Source: Neoarius graeffei
Taxonomy: Eukaryota > Chordata > Actinopteri > Siluriformes > Ariidae
Length of the DNA: 64,000 bases
Assembly (NCBI RefSeq): GCF_027579695.1
Contig: NC_083586.1
Coordinates: forward strand, 7,936,001-8,000,000
Direction: 5' to 3'
A model generated the notes under the pieces. It was not told the origin of the DNA, made no database searches, and was given only the letters and a program-made list of their open reading frames with translations. The translations under genes and the position numbers were made by a program. Positions 54,410 to 64,000 of this stretch are shown in pieces (position 1 is the first letter of the stretch; each line of letters begins with the position of its first letter).

Positions 54410-54762
54410 ACATGTGGCAGTCGCCTCACAGCAAGAAGGTCCGGGTTCGAGCCCCGTGGCCGGCGAGGGCCTTTCTGTGCGGAGTTTGCATGTTCTCCCC
54501 GTGTCCGCGTGGGTTTCCTCCGGGTGCTCCGGTTTCCCCCACAGTCCAAAGACATGCAGGTTAGGTTAACTGGTGACTCTAAATTGACCGTAGGTGTGAA
54601 TGGTTGTCTGTGTCTATGTGTCAGCCCTGTGATGACCTGGCGACTTGTCCAGGGTGTACCCCACCTTTCGCCCGTAGTCAGCTGGGATAGGCTCCAGCTT
54701 GCCTGCGACCCTGTAGAAGGATAAAGCGGCTAGAGATAATGAGATGAGATGAGACATGTGGC
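54410..54762 (+). mobile_element. tRNA-derived SINE, slightly 5'-truncated, 9-bp TSD
   Basis: The element is at 54419-54753, lacking the first ~35 bp of the head but keeping the B box GGGTTCGAGCCCC. Perfect duplications of ACATGTGGC lie at 54410-54418 and 54754-54762. Confidence 0.93.
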
Positions 54763-55262
54763 GGTCCTCCCCACACACACACACCTTAGCTAGCATTCCT
54801 TTACCTTAGCTAGCAACCCACACTAGCCTTTCTTTTGCTAGGCCATAGGCCTTACCATGTGGTGGTCCTCCCCCACACACACAAACACACCTTAGCTAGC
54901 TTTCCTTTGTCTTAGCTAAACACAAGGCTAATCTAGGCCTACACAAACACGTGGTCTCCAGGCCTCACCAGGCCTGACACACACAAACACACCTTAGCTA
55001 GCAATCCATGCTAACTCTTTGTTCAGGCCACACACAGGCTAACTCTTTGTTCAGGCCACGTGACACACACAAACACACCTTAGCTAGCATTCCTTTGTCT
55101 CAGCTTAGCAACACAAGGCTAATTCCTTTGTTCTCCTCAAATCCCACGTGGTGATCCCTACACCATGTGGACATACACGAACATACCTAGCTAGCATCCC
55201 ACACTAGCCTTCTGCTCAGGCCATAGGGCCTTTTACACACACACACACACACACACACACCA
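54763..55262. repeat. Minisatellite with CACACACCTTAGCTAGC core
   Basis: The core ACACACCTTAGCTAGC recurs about six times (54777, 54796, 54886, 54986, 55074 and, altered, 55182), with variable spacers containing GGCCATAGGCC and ACGTGGT. It ends in a (CA)n tract at 55236-55261. Confidence 0.8.
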
Positions 55263-55517
55263 TATCATATTTGTATATAATGATTTCAACTGTTATTATC
55301 CATTTTTATCTTTGTTATAATAAATTCCATTATTATTGAAACTGTGTGTCTTTATTTGTTGTGCCTAATAATATACTCGAGGTTGCCCAATCTCCAAAGA
55401 ATTCTAAAGGTGCATATAGGTTGTGTAATACAGTAAGTGATCATAATAATTGGAATACCATAATTTAGCTGTTTGGTAATTTATTATTAAGCACCAAAAT
55501 TAATGGTATTAATTAAT
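55263..55517. other. AT-rich spacer, no gene
   Basis: Contains AATAAA near 55319. This could be a poly(A) site for the LTR-like segment. Nothing else is recognised. Confidence 0.4.
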
Positions 55518-55683
55518 GAGACTGATTCCATGAGTGATTTAATGATAATATGAGACTGATTCAATGAAAATTATTCAATGAAAACAATTCAATGAGACTG
55601 ATTCAATGAGAATGATTCAATGGTATGATTCAAATGAGACTGATTCAATTTTAATTATTAACCTTCAGATTTAATGAGATTGA
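55518..55683. repeat. Short tandem array of GAGACTGATTCAAT
   Basis: About eight diverged units near AATGAGACTGATTCAATG, 14-25 bp apart. Confidence 0.75.
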
Positions 55684-55689
55684 TCACTT

Positions 55690-57402
55690 AAAACCAACTG
55701 CACCTACACCACTCACACAAAAGGACATACTCTAGACTTAATTTGTTGTTCTGGTCTCACCCCCTCAAATTGTACAGCTGATGAACTCCATATAACTGAT
55801 CATTTCCTCCTCTCATTTAACATTACACTCTGCCTCTCCACAACCAAGCCACCATGTCTCATCTCATTTAGGAATATCAAAGACATTAATATGGATGTCC
55901 TCATCTCCAGCCTTGACAATATTCTGGTCCTGGACAATTTTTCCTCGCCAGATGAACTGGTTGCTCACTATAACAGTGGTTTAAACATCATTCTCAACTC
56001 TCTTGCTCCAGTAAAAACTTGGTCTGTTTCCTTCTCTCAATCTGCCCCCTGGTATACCCCTGAACTCTGGTCAGTGAAAGCCAAAGCTCGTCAATTCAAG
56101 TGACTCCATAGAAAAACTTGTTTTACTATTCATAAAGAAATGCACAAAACTCACATATTACATTATAAGGATTCAATTGCTCAAACAAAATCCATTTATT
56201 ACTCTGGTTTAATCTGCTTCAATGAAGGGAACACCAAAACACTGTTTTCTCTATGAAACAAAATTCTCCAACCCCCAGATTCCCTACCCACCATCTTTAC
56301 TCAATTGATACCTGTAACTCTCTAATGCTGTTTTTTTAGTGAGAAAATTCATAAAATCCACTAGAACTTAAGTCCTGATTTTCTGCCTCTCTCCTCCTCT
56401 GAACCTCTCCCACTCTGTCAGCCATTCTCTTGTTTCCAAGTCCCAGATGCATCTGTCATCTATGACCTCATCCGTCAATCTAAGCCTTCTACATGTCAGC
56501 TAGATCCTCTCCCTACAGATCTGGTCAAATCTTGCCTCTCCTCTCTGCTCCCTCTCATAACTGCCATCATTCATTCCTCACTCACTACTGGAATTGTTCC
56601 TACACTCTTCAAAACAGCAGCTGTTACCCCTATTCTGAAAAAACCTGGCTCAGATCCCAATAATTGTAATAACCTCCGCCCCATCTCTAACCTACCTTTC
56701 ATCTCCAAAATACTTTAAAAAATTATAGCCACTCAACTTCACTCCTATCTAACCCAAATAGCCTCTATGAACAATTCCAGTCTGGTTTCTACCCCCACCA
56801 TAGCACAGAAACTGCTCTCATAAAAATCACCAATGACCTCCTTATGACAGCTGATTCCGGTTTACTTTCCATTCTTATCCTTCTTGATCTGAGCATGGCC
56901 TTTGACACAATTTCTCACACCATCCTCCTTAACAGATTATCTTCCACTGGCATCAATCACACCGCACTTCACTGGTTTTACTCTTATCTCTCAGGCCGCA
57001 CTCAGTTCATCCAGCTCAAATCCTTCAGATCCCAGTCATCCCCCGTTTCCTCAGGTGTGCCCCAGGGATCTGTCCTGGGACCCCCTTCTCTTCATTATTT
57101 ACCTTCTTCCCCTTGGCAATATATTCCGTAAATTCAATATCCATTTTCACTGCTATGCGGATGACACCCAGCTCTATCTATCCAGCAAACCAAATTCCAC
57201 GTTCCCGCCCTTTTCCCTTTCTATCTGCTTCTCTGAAATAAAATCCTGGTTCACCTCAAACTTCCTAAAATTTAACAGCGACAAAACTGAAATTCTTCTT
57301 CTTGGCACAAAATCCACACTATTCAAAGTTGACAGTTTCTCCATCACAATCGACAGCTCCTTAGTTTTCCCCTCCCATCAGGTTAAGTGTCTGGGTGTCA
57401 TC
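55690..57402 (+). pseudogene. Second L2-like LINE ORF2: endonuclease end and RT
   Basis: Endonuclease C-terminus: HTLDLICC, ITDHFLLSFNI. A stop follows KARQFK at 56101. Further on, [39 protein letters not shown] then a stop (56717). The RT core over about 56750-57230 switches frames: [26 protein letters not shown], then in the next frame [15 protein letters not shown] (YADD). The segment reaches CLGVIL, where a hAT is inserted at 57411, and the C-terminus resumes at 62838. About 150 endonuclease codons between 52517 and 55690 are missing. This is a different L2 lineage from the copy at 5990-13430. Confidence 0.8.
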
Positions 57403-57757
57403 CTCAATAGTAGAGGTCTGCGCGGGTCGGATTTTTCAGTCCTGCTCCCGCCCGCGCCTGCATTGTGCAGCCCCGCTCCCACCCGCGCCCGCAAAGAATT
57501 ATGATTTTTCAGTCCCGCTCCCGCCCGCACCCGTAAAGAATTATGATTTTCAGTCCCGCTCCTGCCATATTTTGTCCCGCTCCTGCCCGCAAATCCCGCA
57601 TGATGCAGACATTCACGTTATTTCTCAGGAAAGTTCTTGTCTTGACACAGCGTGATGGTGCCCCGCCCCCTACTTTGAGTGGATTTGAGCATAAATATCT
57701 ACAGCTCACATTCATTATTATTTACCTTGTTTCTGAATTTGGAATGTTGAAATGGCA

Positions 57758-58135
57758 ACATGTAGACCTCATCTCATCTCATTATCTCTAGCCGCTTTAA
57801 TCTTCTACAGGGTCGCAGGCAAGCTGGAGCCTATCCCAGCTGACTACGGGCGAAAGGCGGGGTACACCCTGGACAAGTTGCCAGGTCATCACAGGGCTGA
57901 CACATAGACACAGACAACCATTCACACCTATGGTCAATTTAGAGTCACCAGTTAACCTAACCTGCATGTCTTTGGACTGTGGGGGAAACCAGAGCACCCG
58001 GAGGAAACCCACGTGGACAACATGCAAACTCCACACAGAAAGGCCCTCGCCGGCCCCGGGGCTCGAACCCAGGAACTTCTTGCTGTGAGGCAACAGCGCT
58101 AACCACTACACCACCGTGCCGCCACATGTAGACCT
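57758..58135 (-). mobile_element. tRNA-derived SINE, full length, 12-bp TSD
   Basis: The element is at 57770-58123, minus orientation. Perfect duplications of ACATGTAGACCT lie at 57758-57769 and 58124-58135. It is nested in the left arm of the hAT. Confidence 0.95.
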
Positions 58136-58540
58136 AATAATAATAATTATTTAAGTAGGCTAATCATTTAAGTACGTGCTCTCCCGTGGTGCGTCTCCTA
58201 TGAATAATTAGTGTGAAAGGAGAGATGGATCGCACTCTTGAACTTATTCTTTTAGTTACATTTCTTTTCAGTTGTTTTTAGCAGCAGAAGGAGACAAACG
58301 TTTTGGCTGTTGCCTTCGTCAGTGTCTATAATAATAATAATAATAATAATAAACAATAAAAAAAGACAGGCGAGCACGTAATTCCAAGTGGAAATTTGGT
58401 ATATTTATTGTTCAGCCATACAAAACATTAGGCTAACCCAGATTCCAGAAAACACAGAATGAGATGTTAATATTCTTGCGCAAGCACGTGCAATTGATGG
58501 ACGGTAGACCTGAAGGGGGAATGAATTTACGGGTACGCAT
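58136..58540. other. hAT internal DNA and probable 3' end of the HERO-like LINE
   Basis: Non-coding. An (AAT)n run at about 58327-58350 may mark the LINE 3' junction. The exact boundary is not resolved. Confidence 0.45.
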
Positions 58541-58766
58541 CATCAGTAATGTTCCACTGGGTCATGGGGTGTTTCGGCCTTTCACACTATACACCCTCTC
58601 CAGAGATGGTCAGCTACAGGATGATCAGACCTGAGCTTGCGTCCCAATCCCAATTAGCCATGAGAGTCACCTTGTTGTAAGTGGCAAACGCCTCAGGGGA
58701 CTATTCATGGCAGGGGCGTCCAGTTCCCTGAGTCAGGCCTAGGCTGACTGCATACCTCCTGACACA

Positions 58767-59888
58767 CTACTTGGGGGCCCAACTGGGGTCGTTCCTCTTC
58801 TGCCAAAGCCACTGTCTGCTTCTTTCGGCTGCCTCTGACATGGCTTTGATGGCTGTACACTGGTTCTGGCCCCTGATGCCCAAGTCCCTCAGAAGTTTTG
58901 TGGTAGATGTTCCCACAAATCCTCTGCACCCCACTTCCAATGGACGGACTTCAGCATTCCAGCCGCGATGTCGAGCTTCAGCGGCCAGCTCAAAATACCG
59001 CAGGTGTTTCCGCTCATATGCCTCCTGCATGAAGTCCTCCCAGGGTACAGTAAGTTCGACTATGTAAACCTTCTTTAAGGAAGGGGACCAGAGCACCAGG
59101 TCAGGCCTCAAGGTAGTAATGGCGATCTCTGAGGGGAACACCAGCTGTTTGCCAACATCTACCAGCATCTTCCAGTCATGTGCTGGGCACAGCTGGCTTC
59201 TCTCGGATGGTGCAGAGTTGCTCCTAACAGCTGTGGTCCCTTCATGGACAAAGGCAGCTCCCCATGAGATATTAGATGTTGGTAGTGGTAGAGCGTTAAT
59301 ACTGGATCGTTTCCCCTCCAGTGTGGGAGCAAGGCTCTTCAGGACTTGATTGTGGTGCCATGTGTACCTTCCCTGGGTGAGGCTGATTTTACACCCTGTG
59401 AGTATGTGACAGAGGGAGGCTGGCTTGGCACACAGGACGCACTCAGGATCTTCGCCAAACCACTGGTGGAGATTAACTGGCGTCGGAAGGACATCGTAGA
59501 TGGCTCTAATGGCGAAGCTCAAGCTCCTCACATCCATGGCCCATACATCCCTCCAGCTCAACTTCCTCCTTTTGACACCTTCCCACCATGTCCACAGTCC
59601 TTGTTTGCCAAGGGCAACTGCCTTGGCCCATCTTGTCGCCTCCTGCTGACACCGCACCTCCTCCACCACCATCTTCCTCTGTGCTGGCGCAGTGGCACTT
59701 CTCCAGGCTGGACGGCTAGTTGTTAGTCCAAGGCTTCCTCTTCCTTGCTGAACATTCCCCTCAATGTCAGCATATCTGAGAACTGCTGTTGCCTCTTCCA
59801 CTGCTCTTGCTGGTGTCCACTTGCGCCCAGTAGCCAAGGTTGGTGCATTTTCCCTTACCACCAGATCTTTGGACTCGTTCAAGGTCAT
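58767..59888 (-). pseudogene. HERO-like LINE ORF, nuclease part
   Basis: 373 codons: RARKWTPARAVEEAT-type linker region, a long helical thumb, CVLCAKPASLCHILTGC (CCHC motif), then KQLVFPSEIAITTLRPDLVLW and YIVELTVPWED. The aspartates and glutamate of the PD-(D/E)xK-like nuclease are in the last two motifs. It is in the same frame as the RT piece upstream, separated by one TGA (59895-59897) that probably replaced CGA. The nuclease would nick the insertion site. Confidence 0.8.
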
Positions 59889-59894
59889 CTGCAG

Positions 59895-61183
59895 TCATGT
59901 TTTGGCACACTTGAACTCCTCCGTAAGGCTGGTAAGGGCCAGCTTGAGGACACTGTCTCCGTAGAGGCCTATAGTGGTAAGGCAGCGCGGAAGTCCAAGC
60001 CACTTCTTGATGTAAACTGTAACTCTTCTCTCCAGCTTCTCTACTGTTGAGATGGGCACCTCATAGACTGCCAGGGGCCACAACACCCGGGGTAGTAGAC
60101 CGAACTGGAAGCACCAAGACTTTAGCTTCCCAGGTAATTGGGTATTGTCAATCGCCAATAGGCCTGTACTGATGTCTTTACATAGTTGCTTCACCTGATC
60201 TTTATCTTTCAGGCTTGTGTCATAATGCCTTCCAAGGCTTTTAACTGGCCACTCAGATACCATGGGGATTGGATCTTCTCCGATGAAGAACTGCAAGTCA
60301 GCAAGCACTCCCTTCACCATTGACTTGGATGGTTTGATCTTCATACGGGCCCAACTGATGTTCTCTTCGAGTTTTCTGAGCAACCTCCTGGTACATGGGA
60401 CGGTGGTAGTCAGGATGGTGATGTCGTCCATGTAGGCTCTGAGGGGAGGGAGGCGCCGACAAGAGCCGAATCTTTGTCCACCTACGACCCACTTTGAGGC
60501 TCGAATGATGACCTCCATCGCCATAGTGAAAGCCAAGGGAGATACGGTACATCCGGCCATAATACCTACTTCCAGGCGCTGCCATGAGGTGTTAAACGCA
60601 GGTGTTGAGAAGCAGAACTGCAAGTCCTGAAAGTATTCTTTGACCAGGGTTGTGATGGTGGATGTTAAAGAACTTGATCCCGGAGGATGTTAAAGAACTT
60701 GAAGGCAGTCCAGAGGAGCTCATGGGGCACAGAACCGAAGGCGTTGGCGAGATCCAAAAAGATTACATGGAGATCCCTTTTCTTCAGTTTTGCCATTTGG
60801 ATCTGGTGCCAGATCATGCTGGCATGTTCTAGGCACCCTGAAAAGCCCGATATTCCTGCCTTCTGAATAGATGTATCCACATACTCATTTCTGTGCAGGT
60901 ACTCGGCCATCCTTTGTGCGATGACTCTGAAGAAGATCTTACCCTCCATGTTAAGCAGGGCAATTGGGCGGAACTGACTGATGTTCACTGCGTCTTTCTC
61001 CTTTGGAATAAGGATCCCACCTGCCCTATGCCACGCTTTGGCAATGGACCTCTTCTGCCATACCGTCCTCATGAGGCTCCAGAGAAACCTACAGACATCT
61101 GGTGCGTTCTTGTACACCTTGTATGGGACTCCATTTGGCCCAGGAGCTGACGCTGTCCTCGCCTGATGGACAATCTTCTCCAT
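59895..61183 (-). pseudogene. HERO-like LINE ORF, reverse transcriptase part, frameshifted by a 25-bp duplication
   Basis: The first piece (61183-60665): ASAPGPNGVPYKVYKN, ISQFRPIALLNMEGK and HVIFLDLANAFGSVPHEL (first catalytic aspartate). A 25-bp tandem duplication of GGATGTTAAAGAACTTGA plus seven bases (60660-60709) shifts the frame. The second piece (60623-59895): GIMAGCTVSPLAF and AYMDDITILTTTV (YMDD active site), then the thumb to KCAKT. Apart from that duplication and the following TGA, the RT reads cleanly. Confidence 0.8.
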
Positions 61184-61433
61184 CTCCTTCCATGTTGGAG
61201 GACCGGTCTCAAATTGATACTTTGGAGGGTCAATTGGTGGAATGTCTGGAGGAATAGCCAGGTGTTCCTGGTGCTTTGGATCAGAGTTGAGTTGCTCTCA
61301 GGTGCTCCTCCAGATCATTCTTTGTTGTTTTTAGAACTCCACTTTTCTCTTTAGTGAAGAGATTCTTTAGGAATTTGAAGGGATCTTTATAGAACCGTGT
61401 TCTTGTATGTTCTTTCTTCCTCCTTCATTTCCG

Positions 61434-62108
61434 TCAGTTCTCTGCTCTGCGGAGGGATGCCAGAAGTGTTTTAATGTCAGCTTGAAGTGTGCTTATGCCC
61501 TCCTTTTCCACTTCTGAGGCCTTCTTCCATAGTTTCCTGAGTTGTCTCCGTTCTTGAATGAGGCGCTTGATCTCATGTTGCCTCCTGGAGACTGGTGGAG
61601 TGGGAGCCTGTTTAGCAACTTTTGATTGTAGTACTCCAAAGCGTTCTGCTCCGTATTGATAGATGATGTTTCCCATTCTCTCCACCTTCTTCTCCACTGT
61701 GCCTCGAAGTTGTTCGAGGGACCGTGTCAGATCGTTATTCACCGTTTCCCACAGCTTCTTTTCTGCAGCACCGGGCCACTTCACACGCAGTTTGTGGCCT
61801 AGGAGTCCCCGCTCGACTACAAGTCGGGGGGTTTGGGTGAGTTCCACTGCTGATGTTTGATCCACCGCTAGTTCAGTACTTGAGTTTACCTCTTCTGATA
61901 CAAGGGTGCTGATGCTCTCCAAACTATGGTTTTCGTCCAGTTGGTGAACTTCATTCGACTGATTCAACTCCTTCCGCAAAAAGTAGTCAATGTGAGGCCC
62001 CTGACTCTCTTCACTCAAGCACTTTTTCTTTCCCTGGTGAATCCTCAAACCCCGAAAAGATGTTACTTTCCTCCATCCGCAGCCACATATCTGCAGCTTG
62101 TGGTCCAT
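61434..62108 (-). pseudogene. HERO-like LINE ORF, N-terminal zinc-finger part
   Basis: 225 codons including the stop, from a methionine at 62108. A finger with CGCGWRKVTSFRGLRIHQG and a final cysteine begins the protein, as in R2-group elements where N-terminal fingers bind target DNA. An acidic linker, then a basic helical region (LGHKLRVKWPGAAEKKLWE, RRQHEIKRLIQERRQLRKLW) follow. A frame change after RRAEN separates it from the RT at 61183. Confidence 0.7.
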
Positions 62109-62837
62109 TGCTACAGTTTACCCAGTTTACATTTGTAAAGCATTTCTAACTAAAATGTCTGATTTCAGGACTCTTGACTTTTTAACAGTAAATGTACCTC
62201 TTTTTAAAGCAGCACTTACTTTTGAAGCACTGTGAGATTCAGTAAAGGAGCTCTGCTCTTCTGCCATGATCGGAGATCTCAAACACGGAAGAGGAAAGGA
62301 ATCGGAAACGTACGAGAGTTATTTATCCTCTCCTGGATCAGAATCAGAATCAGAATTCTTATGACCAGCTCATCTAAAGTGTCATTGAGGCATCATGTTA
62401 GTGTGGGTCACTGGAGGCTGGGTGTGAACGGCAAGTCATTAGAGTGATCAAAGGATTGCCCGTTAGGGTGATCAATGGCAAATTTAAGATGCCATTCCTC
62501 ACGCAATCTGGCAATCTGACTCTCTCTGCAAATTTAGGCATCTTAAAATGTTTTTATTAATGCCAAATAAAATATCCAGCACAAATTATATATGATAGAC
62601 ATAAATTAATAATTTATAAATTTTATTTTAAACATGTTTTTAGTTAGCGGGACTGCAGCTTATCACCGCTCCCGCCCGCTCCCGCATATGTGCACTCCCG
62701 CTCTTGTCCGCGCCCGCATATGTGCACTCCTGCTCCCACCCATGCCCGCAATGAGCTTTCAAAATTTGTCCCGCGTCGCACTGCTTTGCGGTGGGTCCCG
62801 CGGGACTCCCGCGGGAGTGCAGGGCTCTACTCGATAG

Positions 62838-63430
62838 CTCATTATCTTTTCAATCTCACATCAGTAATATAACCCGGTCCACATATTTCCATCTCCGTAA
62901 TATTAATCATCTGCGCCCCTCCCTCACCCCCCATACCATGTCTATCCTTGTCTATAGCCTTGTCACCTCCCATATTAATTATTGTAATTCTCTCTTTTTG
63001 GCCTCCCTCACAAATCCCTCTATAAGTTTCAACTGGTCCAGAAAGCAGCTGCTCGCATTATCTCCAAAACTCCCTCATTCACATTACCTCATCCAACAAC
63101 AATTCCACTGGCTCCCAGTTAAGTACAGAATTGATTTCACAATTCTCCTTTACACATTCAAGGCCATCCACAATCTTGCCCCCCCCTTATCTGTCAAATC
63201 TCCTCCATATTGCAACTTCCACCCGTTCACTCAGATCCTCCTCTTCCACTCATCACACCATGCCCTCTGCCCACCTTAGCACCATGGGGAGCAGAGCTTT
63301 CAGCTGCTCTGCTCCCAAACTCTGGAACTCCCTCCCACCTGATATCCATAACATTGACCCTCTTCCTCTTTTCAAATCTAGACTCAAAACTCACCTGTTC
63401 AAAATAGCCTATTCTTTGTAATTTGCATTG
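62838..63430 (+). pseudogene. Second L2-like LINE ORF2, C-terminus
   Basis: Resumes after the hAT: SLSFQSHISNITRSTYFHLRN, VTSHINYCNSLFL, WLPVKYRIDFTILLYTFKAI, a frame shift near 63200, then APKLWNSLPPDI and FKSRLKTHLFKIAYS to a stop near 63421. This is the conserved end of L2 ORF2 and matches [11 protein letters not shown] / [12 protein letters not shown] of the first LINE. Confidence 0.85.
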
Positions 63431-63549
63431 TTTTTCTCTCTTTTTTTCGCTGTTTAGTTTCTATCTGCTGTTTAGCTTATTCCCTATAAATTGCATTTTT
63501 TCTCTTCTTTCCATTTTATACTGTGTAGTTTTTATCTGTTGTTTATTTT

Positions 63550-63902
63550 CTCATCTCATTATCTCTAGCCACTTTATCCTGTTCTACAGGGTCGCAGGCA
63601 AGCTGGAGCCTATCCCAGCTGACTACGGGCAAAAGGCAGGGTACACCCTAGACAAGTCGCCAGGTCATCACAGGGCTGACACAGACAACCATTCACATCT
63701 ACGGTCAATTTAGAGTCACCAGTTAACCTAACCTGCATGTCTTTGGACTGTGGGGGAAACCGGAGCACCCGGAGGAAACCCACGCAGACACGGGGAGAAC
63801 ATGCAAACTCCACACAGAAAGGTCCTCGCTGGCCATGGGGCTTGAACCCGGACCTTCTTGCTGTGAGGCAACAGTGCTAACCACTACACCACTGTGCCGC
63901 CC
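63550..63902 (-). mobile_element. tRNA-derived SINE, near full length
   Basis: The main family, minus orientation, from the CTCATCTCATTATCTCTAGCC tail to the GGGCGGCACAGTGGTG head. No convincing target duplication was found. Confidence 0.9.
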
Positions 63903-63941
63903 ACGCTTATAAATAAAATGTATTATTATATTCTTATTAAG

Positions 63942-64000
63942 TCTTTCTACCAAAGAATGGTTAAAGAAGAAAAAAAGTTAGTTTTGGAATGGCCAAGTCA
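63942..64000 (+). mobile_element. Tc1-like fragment cut by the window end
   Basis: TCTACCAAAGAATGGTTAAAG to GGAATGGCCAAGTCA matches the transposase region at 17450-17506 of the common Tc1 family. A small deletion is visible near 63980. Confidence 0.85.

Larger units (their letters stand above)
58541..62218 (-). mobile_element. HERO-like LINE (R2-group) with restriction-like endonuclease
   Basis: A single-ORF non-LTR element on the minus strand: C2H2 finger start (62108), RT (61183-59895) and CCHC plus PD-D nuclease (59888-58767). The layout and motifs resemble HERO elements of fish. The 5' end abuts the same hAT segment that borders the R4-like LINE at 41312. Confidence 0.7.
57403..62837. 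mobile_element. hAT transposon, 5.4 kb with nested SINE and HERO-like LINE
   Basis: The element is at 57411-62829. The termini TAGAGGTCTGC and, reversed, TAGAGCCCTGC are inverted repeats. The flanking 8-mers CTCAATAG (57403-57410) and CTCGATAG (62830-62837) differ by one base. Subterminal CCCGCTCCCGCCCGCGC repeats lie at both ends. No hAT transposase is present, so this is a non-autonomous copy. It splits the second L2-like LINE, whose frame resumes at 62838. Confidence 0.88.

Overview
This is vertebrate, almost certainly teleost, genomic DNA. The one host gene I can support is a single-exon slitrk1 (SLIT- and NTRK-like protein 1) on the minus strand at 1869-3935. It is open from signal peptide to the conserved C-terminal tail. 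The rest is AT-rich non-coding DNA and transposable elements (TEs) of families typical of teleosts: Tc1/mariner, hAT, PIF/Harbinger, L2, RTE/Rex3, R4- and HERO-like LINEs, Gypsy, and one abundant tRNA-derived SINE. The SINE and the commonest Tc1 family recall catfish and other ostariophysan genomes, but that is an impression and not something the window proves.

Layout. 1-5990: slitrk1 with its flanks, no recognisable TE, only microsatellites. 5990-13430: an L2-clade LINE (minus) with a GDSL-esterase ORF1 and an endonuclease/RT ORF2, itself hit by a SINE, a hAT MITE and a TTAA foldback MITE. 13431-28200: a nested stack in which one SINE is split by a PIF/Harbinger element (14348-27652). That element carries a MADF-like gene and a Harbinger transposase, and has received a Tc1, a SINE, a 1.2-kb retroposon with its own small membrane-protein ORF, and a BED-finger hAT. 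The hAT in turn holds a THAP-bearing Kolobok-like element and a LINE fragment. 28240-31880: a tRNA-SINE, a degenerate ~36-bp minisatellite and unique DNA. 31880-38280: a corridor of (TA)n tracts filled by Tc1/mariner elements and MITEs. 38280-44700: an R4-like LINE, a hAT arm and a Rex3/RTE LINE. 44700-48900: a decayed Gypsy with integrase upstream of RT (Gmr1-type order) and a MITE. 48900-57400: unique DNA, a broken Tc1, pieces of a second L2-like LINE, an LTR-like segment and minisatellites. 57411-62829: a hAT that splits the second L2-like LINE and carries a SINE and a HERO-like LINE. 62838-64000: the end of that LINE, a SINE and a Tc1 fragment running off the window.

Functionally, slitrk1 is a synaptic adhesion gene. 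The other ORFs are the replication machinery of mobile elements, mostly broken. Insertion order can be read in many places from intact target-site duplications, and these are given in the entries. The least familiar object is the retroposon at 20642-21867.
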